Below are positions 10,790-20,871 of a DNA stretch of 64,000 bases, piece by piece; the stretch's first letter is position 1; the number at the start of each line of letters is the position of its first letter. Both the position numbers and the translations under genes were made by a program. The DNA lies in NCBI GenBank assembly GCA_036426205.1, contig CM071568.1, forward strand, positions 115,067,004-115,131,003. The letters are read 5' to 3'. This stretch comes from Ascaphus truei. Its lineage: Eukaryota; Chordata; Amphibia; Anura; Ascaphidae. Under the pieces are notes generated by a model. The model was given only the letters and a program-made list of their open reading frames with translations. It ran no database searches and had not been told where the DNA came from.

Positions 10790-12082
10790 TCAGAGAGAGA
10801 TTATGACCCTCCTGTGGCTAGAGAAGTAGGATAGCACCTGAAGATTAACGGTCAGATGTATAGCCATCTTGGTAGGCATGCCTTCTGGAAGTCCTATATG
10901 CATTATTTTTATGGTTCTACAGATAGAACTTTTAGCTATGGGGATTGGTAATGTGCAGCATAAATATATATTTCTTGGTAAAAGGTTTATCCTTACAGAG
11001 CATAGTCTACCAATCCATGACATTTTAATTTTACCTATAGTAAGTAATAGTGGGTAAAAAGAGAGACAAAAACCCTCCACTGTGTAGCATACAGCAATTT
11101 TAAATATCACTTGTGTCACGTCTCAGACAGGTCTGCAAAACTGCTTTTTACCATTATCTCCTAGCATACAGTATTTTCACTGCATCAAGGGATTCTGGGA
11201 AATGATATGCAATTGAGTACACATTGTCACCTTTTGCTTCAACTGGATTTGAAGCAAAAGGTGACACTGTGTGCTCAATTGCATGTCATTCCCCAGAATC
11301 ACTCCAATATTACCAAATCTTTTTTTTAATATTCTGAAAGTTTGAATAATTAGTTTCATGAAATGAAAAAGGGGTTAAATATGTGCCTAAAATTGAATTA
11401 AGCCACAGGGAAATCAAAGTTGATAGAAATAAGCTTAAGTGTTTCCGAAAAAAAGGTTGATATACATTGCCGTAGATTTGGCCCAAATAATCTTGAAGCC
11501 AGAGAGGGATCAAAAGATAGTCATGTTATAGATTAATGAGGGATGTGAGAGGTTTGGAGATGGCTAGAAGGATATCTTTCACCTACAAATAGGATTCATT
11601 TGTAATCCTGGGAATTAGTGGGAATACCGGATATATTATTATTTTCCCTAATCAAGGAGGTCAAAGGTTCTATGGTTAGGGCAAAAAGACTATGGTAGGT
11701 ATATTTGATATTTTTGCTCTGTGAATCAGATCTATTGTTCTTCTGATGTTATTTTGAGCCTGTCATCCTTGAACAAAACCAAATTTGTTGGGAAATAAAG
11801 TTATTTTGTCTATTAGCCAGGAACATAGTGTAAAGTTTGATATCTGTGTTGATAAGAGATATAGGTCTATAACTTTTCCAATTATATTGATCTTTTACCT
11901 TTTTGTCAAATAGGATAAAATTTGCCGAAAGCACGGATTCCGGAGGATTCTCCCCATCTATCAGTTTATTAAACAAAGATGTTAAATTAAGAAACAAAGT
12001 TGGAATCAATTTGTTTATAATATTTAATCATCTGGGCTGGGTGTTTTTGTTAATTTTAAGATTGAAATCGCTATTTCTACCT
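10790..12082 (-). mobile_element. L1/Tx1-like LINE ORF2 fragments
   Basis: Minus-strand RT start at 12082-11749: an AI..L-type helix, then YRPISLINTDIK and FLANR, the L1 RT1-RT2 blocks. A late ORF2 piece at 11119-10790 (SWIGR..INLLPRNIYL..TLPIPI) matches the L1 SW(L/F)GRINLIKMNILP..LP block. YADD and most of the palm are missing or scrambled between them, where a fold-back element sits. The 5' side is cut by the LTR at 12083. Confidence 0.8.
11190..11301. repeat. 112-bp fold-back (MITE-like)
   Basis: GATTCTGGGAAATGATATGCAATTGA at the left pairs with its inverted copy at the right. The inner CACCTTTTGCTTCAA/TTGAAGCAAAAGGTG arms meet around 11246. The element is almost wholly palindromic. No clear target duplication. 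Confidence 0.8.
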
Positions 12083-12587
12083 TGTAAGAGATGTGTGCAG
12101 AGGTAAGCAGTGGAGACCGTTTTTAAGGTGAAATTAAAATAAGGCTTTAATGCGCATGTCCCTTTAACACAGCAAAACATATGAAAACAACAAACGCCTA
12201 TCCCTGTTTAAGGGCTAACTTATTTCCCCAGTCCCTTTCTCCAGGGCTGGAGGGATAATCCCATTACCACCCTATTCCCCAAAATCTCAAGAGATACCTT
12301 GAAGCAGGTGGCCCTTCATGTCAATCTCTGGTAGATTCCTTGGTCCCCTGTGTCCAGGAATATAGGTCTTTGGGTGTCTTGATCTCAGCAGAGCCTTTCT
12401 GCTCAAGACCTCTTTCCTCTTGTCAGCACCCTTATGTACTGAGGAAAATCTCCTTCCTGTTTTTCGGAACAGACTTTTTTACAGAGCCATCATTAGGCAG
12501 GTCAAGTGGTTGATTGCAGGTGTGCAATTAACCAGCACACTGCTGGATTAGAGGAAAGCCTGTTAACAGGGACAAAACCCCGTTACA
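12083..12587 (-). repeat. LTR of retroelement B (3' LTR)
   Basis: Begins TGTAAGAG and ends CCCCGTTACA in plus orientation (TG...CA). On the minus strand it starts TGTAACGGGG right after a polypurine tract (12588-12597). It is about 505 bp and has ATTAAA-type poly(A) sequence on the minus strand near 12150. It is inserted in the L1 RT at 12082. No second copy was found in the window. Confidence 0.7.
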
Positions 12588-13244
12588 TACCTCCCCTGTT
12601 TGTGGGAAGGTCGGGCTTACCATGACCAAAGCCCATCCTCCCACTCTCATTCGAGATATCTCTGTGACTTGAATGAGAGTGGATGGAGGACGAGAACCCT
12701 CAGTCGCGCTGGGATTGGAGCCCTTTCTCCAGTTTATTTGTGTCTCCTCCCGAAGGTGCTTGAGATCAGAACTCCGCAGTCGCTCGAGGAGAACTTTTTC
12801 CAAGTAAAGTCTTTTTACCGAGTGCACGGGCATGAGATTTCCCTTGCATCGGGCGCTCCTCTTTTTGTAGGCAGATTGTATGGCGACAGTTGCAGAGCGT
12901 TTGAGAGTAACCCTTTGAGTTTCCCGCTCTTGAAGCTGTCCTTCTGCACTCTTTCCACTCCATGGTGTAGCCAGTTCAGCTTTTTTGGTATTGAGTTGCA
13001 ATTCCACCTCCAGAGAATGTCCCATCTTTTCAGCTTCATCCGCTAAGGATTCTTCTGGTTTTGATTCTGCACGTATACCTTTCTGTTTTGCCTGTTGGCC
13101 CACTGAAGGTTTTGCTAGTGCTTGCTTAGGTGGTTTAGACTTTGCAACCTTGTTTTTCAGATGAGCGGTGTTCCCAGCTCTCACTGTACCCTTTTTCCTT
13201 TGGGTTTTTGTGGCTGTGGGATACCGACGCTTGGTCAGGGTCAA
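12528..13244 (-). pseudogene. element B basic tail ORF with IQ-like motif
   Basis: About 238 codons. The N-terminal third is Lys/Pro/Ala-rich (KSKPPKQALAKPS), then comes a charged segment and VAIQSAYKKRSARCKGN, which resembles a calmodulin-binding IQ motif (IQxxxRxxxR-like). Glu/Leu/Lys helices follow. The last ~20 codons run into the LTR. It is in a different frame from the coiled-coil ORF upstream (shift between 13244 and 13270) and probably forms its C-terminus. Confidence 0.45.
12588..12597 (-). other. polypurine tract of element B
   Basis: The minus strand reads AGGGGAGGTA immediately before TGTAACGGGG. This supports a minus-strand LTR element with its 3' LTR here. Confidence 0.65.
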
Positions 13245-13269
13245 TACTTATCCTTGTAGTACTGTAATC

Positions 13270-15183
13270 TCATCCGCGAGAGATCAATGTTTTTTTGAAT
13301 GCATCTTGCATGTCTCTTCTCAGGGAATTTATCTGCGCGCTTTGCTTTCTCTGAGTTTGCATCAGTGTCTCCTTCATATTCTGGAGCTTTGTAATTTTTG
13401 TCGTCAAGGTTGCCGCTGCATCGGTTTTCTCCTTGGTGTACTGACTCAAGGAACAGACTCTCTGTCTCTCCAGCTCTTGCTCCAGTTTCTGGGCCTTCTC
13501 CCGCTCCCTCTCATACAGAGTCACCTGGTATCAAAGCTCCGCCTCCAACGATGCTCTGGTGACATGCAGCGTGGCCTTTAGCTCCTCAAACTGCTCTGTG
13601 GGCACGCACTGGGTATTCAGACATTCCTGCAACGCTTTTACCTCTTTAGCAGCCTGCAGATTTTCTTCCTGCAGAGTTCGCTGATTCTCCTCGGTATTCT
13701 GGAAGTGTGTATGCAGACCTTGTAGTTGGTTCTGCAGTCGGTGCTCTGCTTCAACCTTTTCACCTTCCAGAAGTTTCTTTATTTTTTCCAACTCGTGGAG
13801 CTTTTCATTCTTTCCATTGATGTGGTCTGTCAACTCAGAATTTTCTTTTTTTAGTCTTAAATTTTATCTTTTTCCAGTCTCTGTAATATTCAGGGCCTCC
13901 TTGTAGTACGTCTTCCATTTTCACACCTCTGCTTGGAGACCGACTGTCTCCTGGCGTGAGACTTCCATCTCTAGGTTGAGGGTCTGAAGCTCCTTCTGAG
14001 AGACTTTGAGATCTATATTAAGATTGACAATAGTTTTTTTAGAATTGTCCAGCTCCTCAGCGAGACTGTGAAGTTCCTTTTTGGAGACTTCCAGTTTTGT
14101 GCGGCAGCTGGCGATCTCGTGGTGTGAGGCATCCAGTGCTGTGCGGAGAGTATGAACCTCTTTCTGGGATATGTCCACCTCTGTCCGGACACTGTTGACC
14201 TCCTGGTGTGAGGCATTCAGTTCTATGCGGAGAGTCTGAACCTCCTTCTGAGAGACTTCCACCTCTCTATGGCACTTGCGAACCTCTTGCTGAAAGACTG
14301 TAATCTCTTTCAGTACCTCCTCATATTTCTGCTTCAGATTAGCAATCAGTCTATCAGATTTGCTCTGTTTTTCATCTATGGCGGTAATAGTAGCGTTTGC
14401 TGTATCTAGATTTGTCCTTAGATCCTCCAAGTCGGTCCCGGATTCAGAGTACAGTGTGAGAACAGTCTTCTGTAGCTCAGCATTATCTTCCCTCTCCAGT
14501 TTCAATTGTTCCTGGAGCAGATCACAGTCACATCTGGCAATTTTCAGGGCACCTTCAGGGCTGGTCAAGGGATCGTCACTCATTGGTTCTGGCTCCGCTT
14601 CCCTGGTATGGTTGGTTGAGGGTTTCTCACTATTAGCACCAAACAGACACTTCTATAGGGTACACGACTTCTGCCTTGGGCCCTCTGGATATTCGGTCAT
14701 CCGCGGAACGAATTCTCCATTTTATCTAGGCTGCAGGGCATCTCGGACCCCCTTTTCCTCCGCGGGATCTGCAGATGTGTCTGTTCCTTCCACGGTACGT
14801 GAAGACCCTTTTTTCTTTTTCTTTTTCCTCCTTTTTGTTTTTGACGACTCCGTCCCATCAGGGACACTGGGGTCTCCGTCTTTATTTGAATTTTCAGCAG
14901 CTTCACTGTATCCGCCATGTTTTCCTTGCAGTTGCGTTAGGTGGCGTAAATATTCAGCCATCTGCTGGTCCCGCTCTTCCTCCTGCCGATCACATTCTTC
15001 ATCATAGAGAGCGGTCTTTTCGGTTCGTACCGAGTTCAGGCACCCCCACCATTCTTGGGGTGTTCTGTGGGTGTGATTCAGTTCGGGTTCCCCGTAAGAG
15101 ATGTATTCCTCCTTATCGGACTGGAAGGGCCACTCTTCCGTGGGGTAGGGTTCATTACAGGAACGCTGCATCTTGTCCTCCAT
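13270..15183 (-). pseudogene. element B long coiled-coil ORF with 14-residue repeats
   Basis: One reading frame spans 15183 to 13270, about 638 codons. It is broken by TAA at 14722, a TAG near 14655, TGA at 13921, TAA near 13863 and a stop at 13531. The N-terminus (MEDKMQRSC) is acidic/Trp-containing, then a KKKKKK run. A heptad coiled coil begins at about 14580. Residues encoded at 13921-14300 form at least eight 14-residue repeats of the pattern V-S-(Q/K)-K-E-(V/L)-x-x-L-x-x-E-L. The composition is like myosin/CENP-type rods. This is unlike any standard Gag; it is either a coiled-coil Gag or a captured host sequence. The stops show it is no longer functional here. Confidence 0.6.
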
Positions 15184-15217
15184 TTTGGGGCGACCAGGTG
15201 TATTTTTCTTCCTGACC

Positions 15218-15517
15218 TCAGGAGGCGCTATTTATTGCAACTGTTATCACTGTATTTGCTAGAACCCCAAATTGTGGTAGTCCTACAGGTGGGCCTATTT
15301 TGCTTGTATAGGTCATTGCTCTCACAGGCATCTCTGTAGACTTTTTCTTCCCTTGGGTACGTTTTACAATATTAGCATTACTGTGCATGCATTCACTCTC
15401 ATCGTCTGATTAAGGCCTGAAGGGACACTGCTCTGTGTGGTGGGGTTCTTTACACCAGGAACACATTTTCTTCCCCATTTTTGCAGAGTCTGTATTTGAC
15501 TTCAGCTGGGTGGCCAT
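15218..15517 (-). pseudogene. element B small ORF with zinc-knuckle-like CCHC
   Basis: 100 codons from ATG 15517 to TGA 15218 with one TAA after FRP. It contains CSWCKEPHHTEQCPF, a CX2C-H-C arrangement one residue short of the retroviral CX2CX4HX4C knuckle, and a basic tail (KRTQGKKK). It lies 35 bp before the coiled-coil ORF. Its presence supports a Gag-related origin for element B. Confidence 0.5.
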
Positions 15518-15717
15518 TTTAAATTCCCAGAATCAGTACCTTGAGTCGGTCACCATCTGTAAAAGTTTCCCTGCTTCAGCACAGTCTTGCATCAATTTTC
15601 ACACTTTTCTGCATATACTCCATTCACAGCTGGTAGCCCTATGCGGTGTGGTAGCCTTTACTTCCAGAATCAGTACCGCTTGTGGGTCACCGTCTGTTTT
15701 CACTGCTTCAGCGCAAT
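15511..15717. repeat. two ~70-bp direct repeats
   Basis: CCAGAATCAGTACC, GGTCACC and CTGCTTCAGC recur in the same order at 15511-15586 and 15648-15717. The minus strand gives related peptides (CAEA.K...), so the repeat is likely an internal coding duplication. Confidence 0.6.
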
Positions 15718-16003
15718 TTTTTTATTTTTTTTTTAAAGAAAACAACAAAGCCTAGCTCCTCTGGAGTGCTAACTCACTTCTTGTACCCTGACTACGGCTG
15801 GAAGGCAAGGCCCCTTTATCAACAACCATATTACACATTATTGTGATAGGCAAGTAAGGTTTACCTGCTTCAGCAGTCTCTCTCTCCTCTTGGGATTGGG
15901 GAAAAGAGTCCATCTGTGGTGTTGTGGCTTTCTTCAGTGCAGTGTAGATTTCCTGCCTGAATGTGTATCCCTTAAATTCTGGTCCCTGCTGCATGTGATT
16001 CTT

Positions 16004-16172
16004 TGCTTTGTTGCTCAGGCTGTTTGCAGGAACTATATGCAGGAAAATAATCACAACATTTTTCACAGGCAGTGCAGTTTTGCTGCCTGGATATGTTTCT
16101 TTGGTTTTGTTGCTCAGACTGTTTGCAGGAACTATGCAGGCAAAAGCACAACATTTTTCACAGGCAGTCTCC
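16004..16172. repeat. 99-bp tandem duplication
   Basis: TTGCTCAG(G/A)CTGTTTGCAG, with CACAACATTTTTCACAGGCAGT further on, occurs at 16011 and again at 16110. It lies in the presumed 5' leader of element B. Confidence 0.75.
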
Positions 16173-16279
16173 GTGGCCGAACGGGCCTGTCCGGGGTCGC
16201 ACATGCGCAGAATGAGGGGCTTTGCCGAAGTTGCGCATGTGTAGAACGGCGCATTGCTGGTCTGCGCATGCACACATAA

Positions 16280-16395
16280 CAATAATCGCCGGATCCGCTT
16301 TCCGGCGATTTTCGCTTTGCGGCGGGTCCTTGGAATGGAACCCGCCGCATGACTGGGGCCTGCTGTATTATGATGTGGTCCGACCACATAATGTT
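16280..16395. repeat. two short palindromes in CpG-rich leader
   Basis: AATCGCCGG/CCGGCGATT at about 16285-16312, and a TGTGGTC/CGACCACA palindrome flanked by ATTAT/ATAAT at about 16366-16392. They could be RNA stems or the end of an inverted-repeat element. Confidence 0.5.
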
Positions 16396-16800
16396 GGGGA
16401 TTACTGCAGACTTCACTTGAGTGATTTGGTGTCAACAGAAAGAAGATTTGTGAATGACAGAAAAAGTGTAATCTCTGTCTATGATTGCTTTCATCAAAGC
16501 TCTAGTTCAACCCTCACGACAAGGGAACCACGAGGTGATACTTATTTATGTAAATCCTTATTTAGCATAGTTTTAAAGTTACCATTCAAGATGACTGTTC
16601 CTTACTTGATAATGTTTAAAAAATGGAAGAAAAAAAATATTAAAGAGACTCTTTAGAGATTAAAAAGGGATAGACATTTAGCAATTGTAAACATGTTATT
16701 GATTAACATGCCTACTAATATTAGGACTCTGCCATCATGATCTGTTTCACAATATCATGGTTAAATGTAATGTTGCTCATGCAGATTTTGTTTTATTTAG
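16396..16800. other. no feature recognised
   Basis: AT-rich sequence without supportable ORF or repeat. Confidence 0.35.
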
Positions 16801-16803
16801 GCA

Positions 16804-16860
16804 AAACCAAAAGATCCCCAAAAGTATCTTCCGGGGCTGAAACGCATGTCGGGCTGATGT
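16804..16860 (+). ncRNA. hammerhead-like hairpin, PLE-type terminus
   Basis: AAAAGAT, a CCCC/GGGG stem, then CTGAAACGCATGTC, the GAAACGC(A/G) block shared with other PLE ends in this window. A CTGATG follows at 16854-16859. Confidence 0.35.
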
Positions 16861-17079
16861 GAAGCCACAAGAGCGATTTAGGGGCACACAGAGACACGGC
16901 AACAGAGTAGCAAGATATTGCAGTAGACTGTGTTTAACCAGGTATCAGTTAAGACTAAGGCAGGGAGTTTTGTCATAGAGATCACACTGTCACAGACACA
17001 GAACAGAGTACACTCAAACAGCCATCATTTAGTTTATCCATCTCTTTTTCCCACCACTTTAAAACACTAAATGATTCAC

Positions 17080-17920
17080 AGATGATATCTTCCTCCTATA
17101 CTATATAGATGATATGAGGTTAATAGATAACACAGAGGACACCACCTATCTCCCTTGGGCACTTAAATCTATCCTCAATTTCCCCTGTGACTGAGGATGA
17201 GGTCTCCATGCTCATCTCATAATTGTAAGGGTTCCAGTCCAGGGTTTGGCTGAAGCTCACCCTTACATGGCTGTAGAGGTTCCTGGAAAACCTCTCCCTG
17301 GAGTAAGTGATTGGCGACAGCTGTTCCTGGACTTACATTGCAGTCTGCCTTGTTGCTGCCTTCTGTGCAGCCCTGTACCTATTGGCTCTCCATGCTATTT
17401 ATGGTCAGCCTCTTCCACCAGTAAGGGGCTGAGCATATTCATTATAACCTGTGATTGTCACAAGCACCTCTGCTTTGCCTGACATGCGGCCTATCCTGCT
17501 TCCTGAGGCCTGCGCTGAAGCCTTCTCTATTCCTGAGGCCTTCCCTGTGCTGAATTCCCTGTTGCTGAAGCCTTCTCTTTCCTGAGACATTCACTGTGCT
17601 GAAGCGCCTATGCTGAAGACTTCCCTTGTGCCAACCCTAGCCTGTGACCCCAACCATCACTCTTGTGCTGCCTGCCTTGACCCCACCCTGGATATCGATT
17701 ACACTGCTCTCTCCAACCCTGACACAGCTACCCACGACTACGGAACGTGCAATCCGGACCCGGCTTCACGGCTCCAGGTCAGAGTTTCATTATCCCCACC
17801 TCGTCCCTGCAGTCCGGTCCTGGTTTGTGGCGAGCACATTCATTACAATAATCTAATCTTAGAATTTTCCCCCTTGATCCTATTTCCTCACATCTCCTCT
17901 GCTCCATCTCTGGCGCACTA
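17080..17920 (+). mobile_element. L2-like LINE fragment split by solo LTR
   Basis: Before the LTR the plus strand reads SPVTEDEVSMLIS. After it comes a CPLDPISSHLL-like block, the sequence that precedes RT in L2/Rex-type LINEs (SPVT..EV...CPLDPIP..LL). The solo LTR at 17224-17847 lies exactly between. The 3' side passes into L1-like sequence near 17920. Confidence 0.6.
17224..17847. mobile_element. solo LTR, TSD ATAAT
   Basis: Starts TGTAAGGGTTCCAG, ends ATTCATTACA, with ATAAT directly on both sides (17219-17223 and 17848-17852). 624 bp, no internal region. Related to 48099-48475. Confidence 0.85.
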
Positions 17921-18076
17921 AGAAAATACCTCTTATGTTACTTAGCAGACAAGGCCTGTGACCGGATCAATTGGAATTTCATGATGACCAACCTTAGGTT
18001 TATGGATTGGGTGCAAATTTTTAAATTGTATTGTATCATAACACTGTGGCGAGAGTGAAAACTGGAGGATATAGTT
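17921..18076 (+). mobile_element. L1-like RT fragment (5' piece)
   Basis: ADKACDRINWNFM corresponds to the L1 motif (D.EKAFDRI.W.F). It is followed by VARVKTGGYSS, matching the L1 LY.NP.A.V..NG..S block. Cut at the AGGATATAGTT duplication by the 18077-18904 insertion. The rest of this copy resumes near 19145. Confidence 0.75.
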
Positions 18077-18904
18077 CAGACAGCAACAAAAAAATGCAAA
18101 AGCAGCACACTGCCCAGGTGGTAGAAAAAATGTAAGATTTTGTTGTCTAAAAAAACAACATCACAAGGAGGTGAAAGGCCTCCTACGCGTTTCAAACAAC
18201 CAACGTACTTTATCAAAGAGTATGGTAAGTACAATAGGAACCCCCTTTGTATAGTAGATAAAATAATTGATACAAAAGCATTTTCGCGCCGAAATCGGGT
18301 GCATGATGTAATCGCGGGGGCGTGCACGTCGACACGTAACCCTGCCTAACCAAGCAAGCCCACGCCTGCACAATGCCTCCAATGACGTCAGCGCCAACCC
18401 CAACAGCAGCGCAAAAATGTAAAGTTAAGTGCTGTGTCTCCTCTCTGCAAGAAAACACAGAGGTGTGACATCATCTCGGGTGCGCGCCGGTGCATGCCCA
18501 CAAAACCACCTGTCTCCCTGGGCAGTGCGCTGCTTTTGCATTTTTTTGTTGCTGTATGGATTTCTACCAGTGGCTGGACACGCCATTAAGAATCTATGTG
18601 ACTCTTGGAGTGGGTAGATTTGTCTGAAGTTATCATTAACTACTCAGGATATACTAAAAATGTGGTGCGTTTTTGGACCCGTTTTTCATATATGTATATT
18701 TTTCAATGAGGATGCAGTGAAGTGATCATATCATCTTTGGGCTGTTACCTTCAGGATAATTGAGAAGTGCTTTGCCTATGTTACTCACTGAGTAGTATCT
18801 TATATTATAATCACTGCACATTTGATTTGCACATCTAGGATTCATTTATTGAAAAGGATTTATACTTTTCCGGAACTATTGGAGTACCCACTACTTCTAT
18901 AGTT
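18077..18904 (-). mobile_element. PLE-derived fold-back insertion, 11-bp TSD
   Basis: AGGATATAGTT occurs at 18066-18076 and 18905-18915. Inside, 38-bp arms at 18081-18118 and 18517-18554 are inverted copies with one mismatch. The minus strand at 18182-18216 carries TTTGATAAAG...GAAACGCGTAGG, the terminal-repeat motif of PLE A. No PLE coding sequence, so it is probably two opposed PLE ends. Confidence 0.7.
18182..18216 (-). ncRNA. degenerate hammerhead-like motif
   Basis: Shares GAAACGCGTAGGAGG and TTTGATAAAG with 4929-4966, but stem II is poorly paired. Probably inactive. Confidence 0.35.
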
Positions 18905-18915
18905 AGGATATAGTT

Positions 18916-19125
18916 GTATTGTATTGTATGTCTTTATTTATATAGCGCCAAAAGTGTACTCGGCGCTTCACAAAGAATACAGTACAGGGACTTATAATAA
19001 TACAATAAGTGCAGCAAAATCAGCCAATAGGAAAGGAAATCCCTGCCCAGAAGAGCTTATAATATAAGGTTTGAGGGGAGCTTACAGACCCAGTTTAGAC
19101 CCATTCAATATAAGTAATAGTACAT
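18916..19125 (+). mobile_element. SINE-like repeat with L2-type tail
   Basis: GTATTGTATTGTATGTCTTT, then TATATAGCGCC...CGGCGCTTCACA, then GCTTATAATATAAGG. It shares the (ATACA)n plus GCGCTATATAAATAAA end with the L2 LINE at 22868-23440 (opposite orientation). Confidence 0.55.
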
Positions 19126-19144
19126 GATAGGAGTGTCAGCGTTC

Positions 19145-19830
19145 CCCTCGTATTTTTGCATTAGTAATCGAGGCATTAACCTCTATAATTAAGCTAAACA
19201 CAGATATAAATTGTTTAAAGGTTCATGATAACGAATATAAAACATTGCTATATGCAGATGATGTTTTACTGACACTCACTTAACCAATAATTTTGATTCC
19301 CACCATTCTCTGGGAATCAGAGGAATTTGGAAATGTATCAGGTTGTTAAAGTAAATACCTCAAAGTCTGAAGCTATGTGTTTGAATATACCTCACACATC
19401 GCTGTAGCGCTATGTACATTAATGGCGCTATATAAATAAAGACATACAATACAATACATAAAAAAAAGATTTTGCCCTAAAATGGAAACCAAGAAGTATA
19501 CAATATTTAGGGAGATATATTACTACAACTTATGAGCAACTCTCTCAGGTTAATTTCCCGCAAATCATTAAAAGTATTGAGTTAGATTTAAGGAATTGGA
19601 GGGCATATACGATATCCTGGCCTGGTAGAATTGTGTGTGAGGATGAACATATTGCATATTGCCCAGACTTCTGTATCTTTTCCAAACTCTACCGATATGG
19701 ATTATCAAAGATCATTTAAAGAGATGCCAAAAATGTATTATGGATTTTACTTGGGCTGGGGAAAACCAAGAATCTCTAAAAATATTTTAGACGGATCTTC
19801 AGACGGAGGACGGTCATGGAAAAATAATAT
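19145..19830 (+). mobile_element. L1-like RT fragment (3' piece)
   Basis: Encodes IFALVIEALTSII then YKTLLYADDVLL, the YADD catalytic box. After an L2 tail insertion at 19395-19462 it resumes with IELDLRNWRAYTISWPGRI and MNILHIAQT, the standard L1 block. Several stops; dead. Confidence 0.8.
19395..19462 (-). mobile_element. short L2-tail/SINE insertion
   Basis: TAGCGCTATGTACATTAATGGCGCTATATAAATAAA plus the ATACA repeat, as at 23380-23440. Inserted in the L1 fragment. Confidence 0.65.
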
Positions 19831-20871
19831 GTGGAGATACAGTACAATGCCAAGCGTGCTTTTCGCCCTGGAGCTGTGAGGCTTTCAGCAGACTAACGAT
19901 AAGCGGTTTCTTATAATTTATCTACATGCAATACTTCCATTAATATTACAACTCAACATACTGTTGAGCTGTTGTGCGCTGTTCCTCTTTTGTCATTAAA
20001 ATCTGTGAATCAAGTAACTTTTCCGTAACCCCTATCCAAATCATAAGCTGATACACATGGCTCATGTATTTAAGCAAAACTGGTGCAATTCTAAGGCAAA
20101 ATAAACCTTTTATTTCATTGATTCATCTGCTGCAATATTGTACCAGATTTACCTTAATACATAAACCTCAAAGTCCCTAAATAGAACTGCTACTAAGAGA
20201 AGAAACATACAAATTAATCTCTTTGGTCAATACTGGTCCAAAATTGCCTCGCTACACAACCCCTGTCTAGTTTCTTGTTTTGTAGGGATTGATCTAAGGC
20301 TGCGGCATAATGCATAAAATAGTGTGTACAGCACCAATTAAGTGAAGGGAGCATGGCAACAGAAACCCATTCAGGGGCAGCTATTTAACCTTTATTATTC
20401 AACAGACTGAAATTGCTTGCTGAATCTGCATAGTTAACAAATAAAAAAATTATGTAACTTGAATGTTTGCTTTACTTTGAGGGCTACAAACTTTATGTGC
20501 ATTGCATGGATGTTAAAAACATGAACCCTGACTCTATATTTACATTTTATGGCAGCTAAACGAGGTCGATAAACATTTTTTGGTTTAAAAAAAAAGAGAG
20601 CTGCATTTTTATGTAGCATTTTGTCATGTTAAAAAACTTGTACTGTTTCATTTATAATTAATGAAACCAATATAATGTTCATGCTAGCAAATAAAAGTTA
20701 CATTTTTGACAACATGCCAGTACAGATGGACACATTTTTTTGGCAAGGTTCGAATCCACTGAGAAAATGAAGTTTCTTAAAATATTTGACTTTTTGTGAA
20801 TTTGTCTAAATTTGTTATATTGGCCCCCAAAGTCCTTGCTTTTGTAGATAGAACATACCCACAATTCTAAA
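19831..20871. other. no gene seen; AT-rich
   Basis: No supported ORF or repeat. The ORFs here are short and of AT-driven composition. Confidence 0.4.

Larger units (their letters stand above)
12588..16436 (-). mobile_element. retroelement B internal region (no pol seen)
   Basis: Minus-strand order is GC-rich leader with repeats (16436-15760), CCHC-like ORF (15517-15218), coiled-coil ORF (15183-13270), basic IQ-like tail (13244-12528), polypurine tract, LTR. No reverse transcriptase, integrase or protease motif is visible. The 5' LTR is not recognisable, so the 16436 boundary is a guess. Probably a non-autonomous LTR element, or one with pol replaced by cellular-type coding sequence. Confidence 0.5.

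Noticed and set aside
15752..16435. 227-codon minus-strand ORF
   Set aside because: It runs through the 99-bp tandem repeats and CpG palindromes of the leader, and shows no motif or coding-like pattern. Kept as leader.
16804..16860. complete active hammerhead
   Set aside because: CTGATG follows rather than precedes the GAAAC box at the right spacing; only a resemblance is claimed.
17080..17223. YIDDM taken as a retroviral or PLE catalytic box
   Set aside because: The same stretch continues as SPVTEDEVSM in another frame, which fits an L2 pre-RT region better. No RT context for YIDD.
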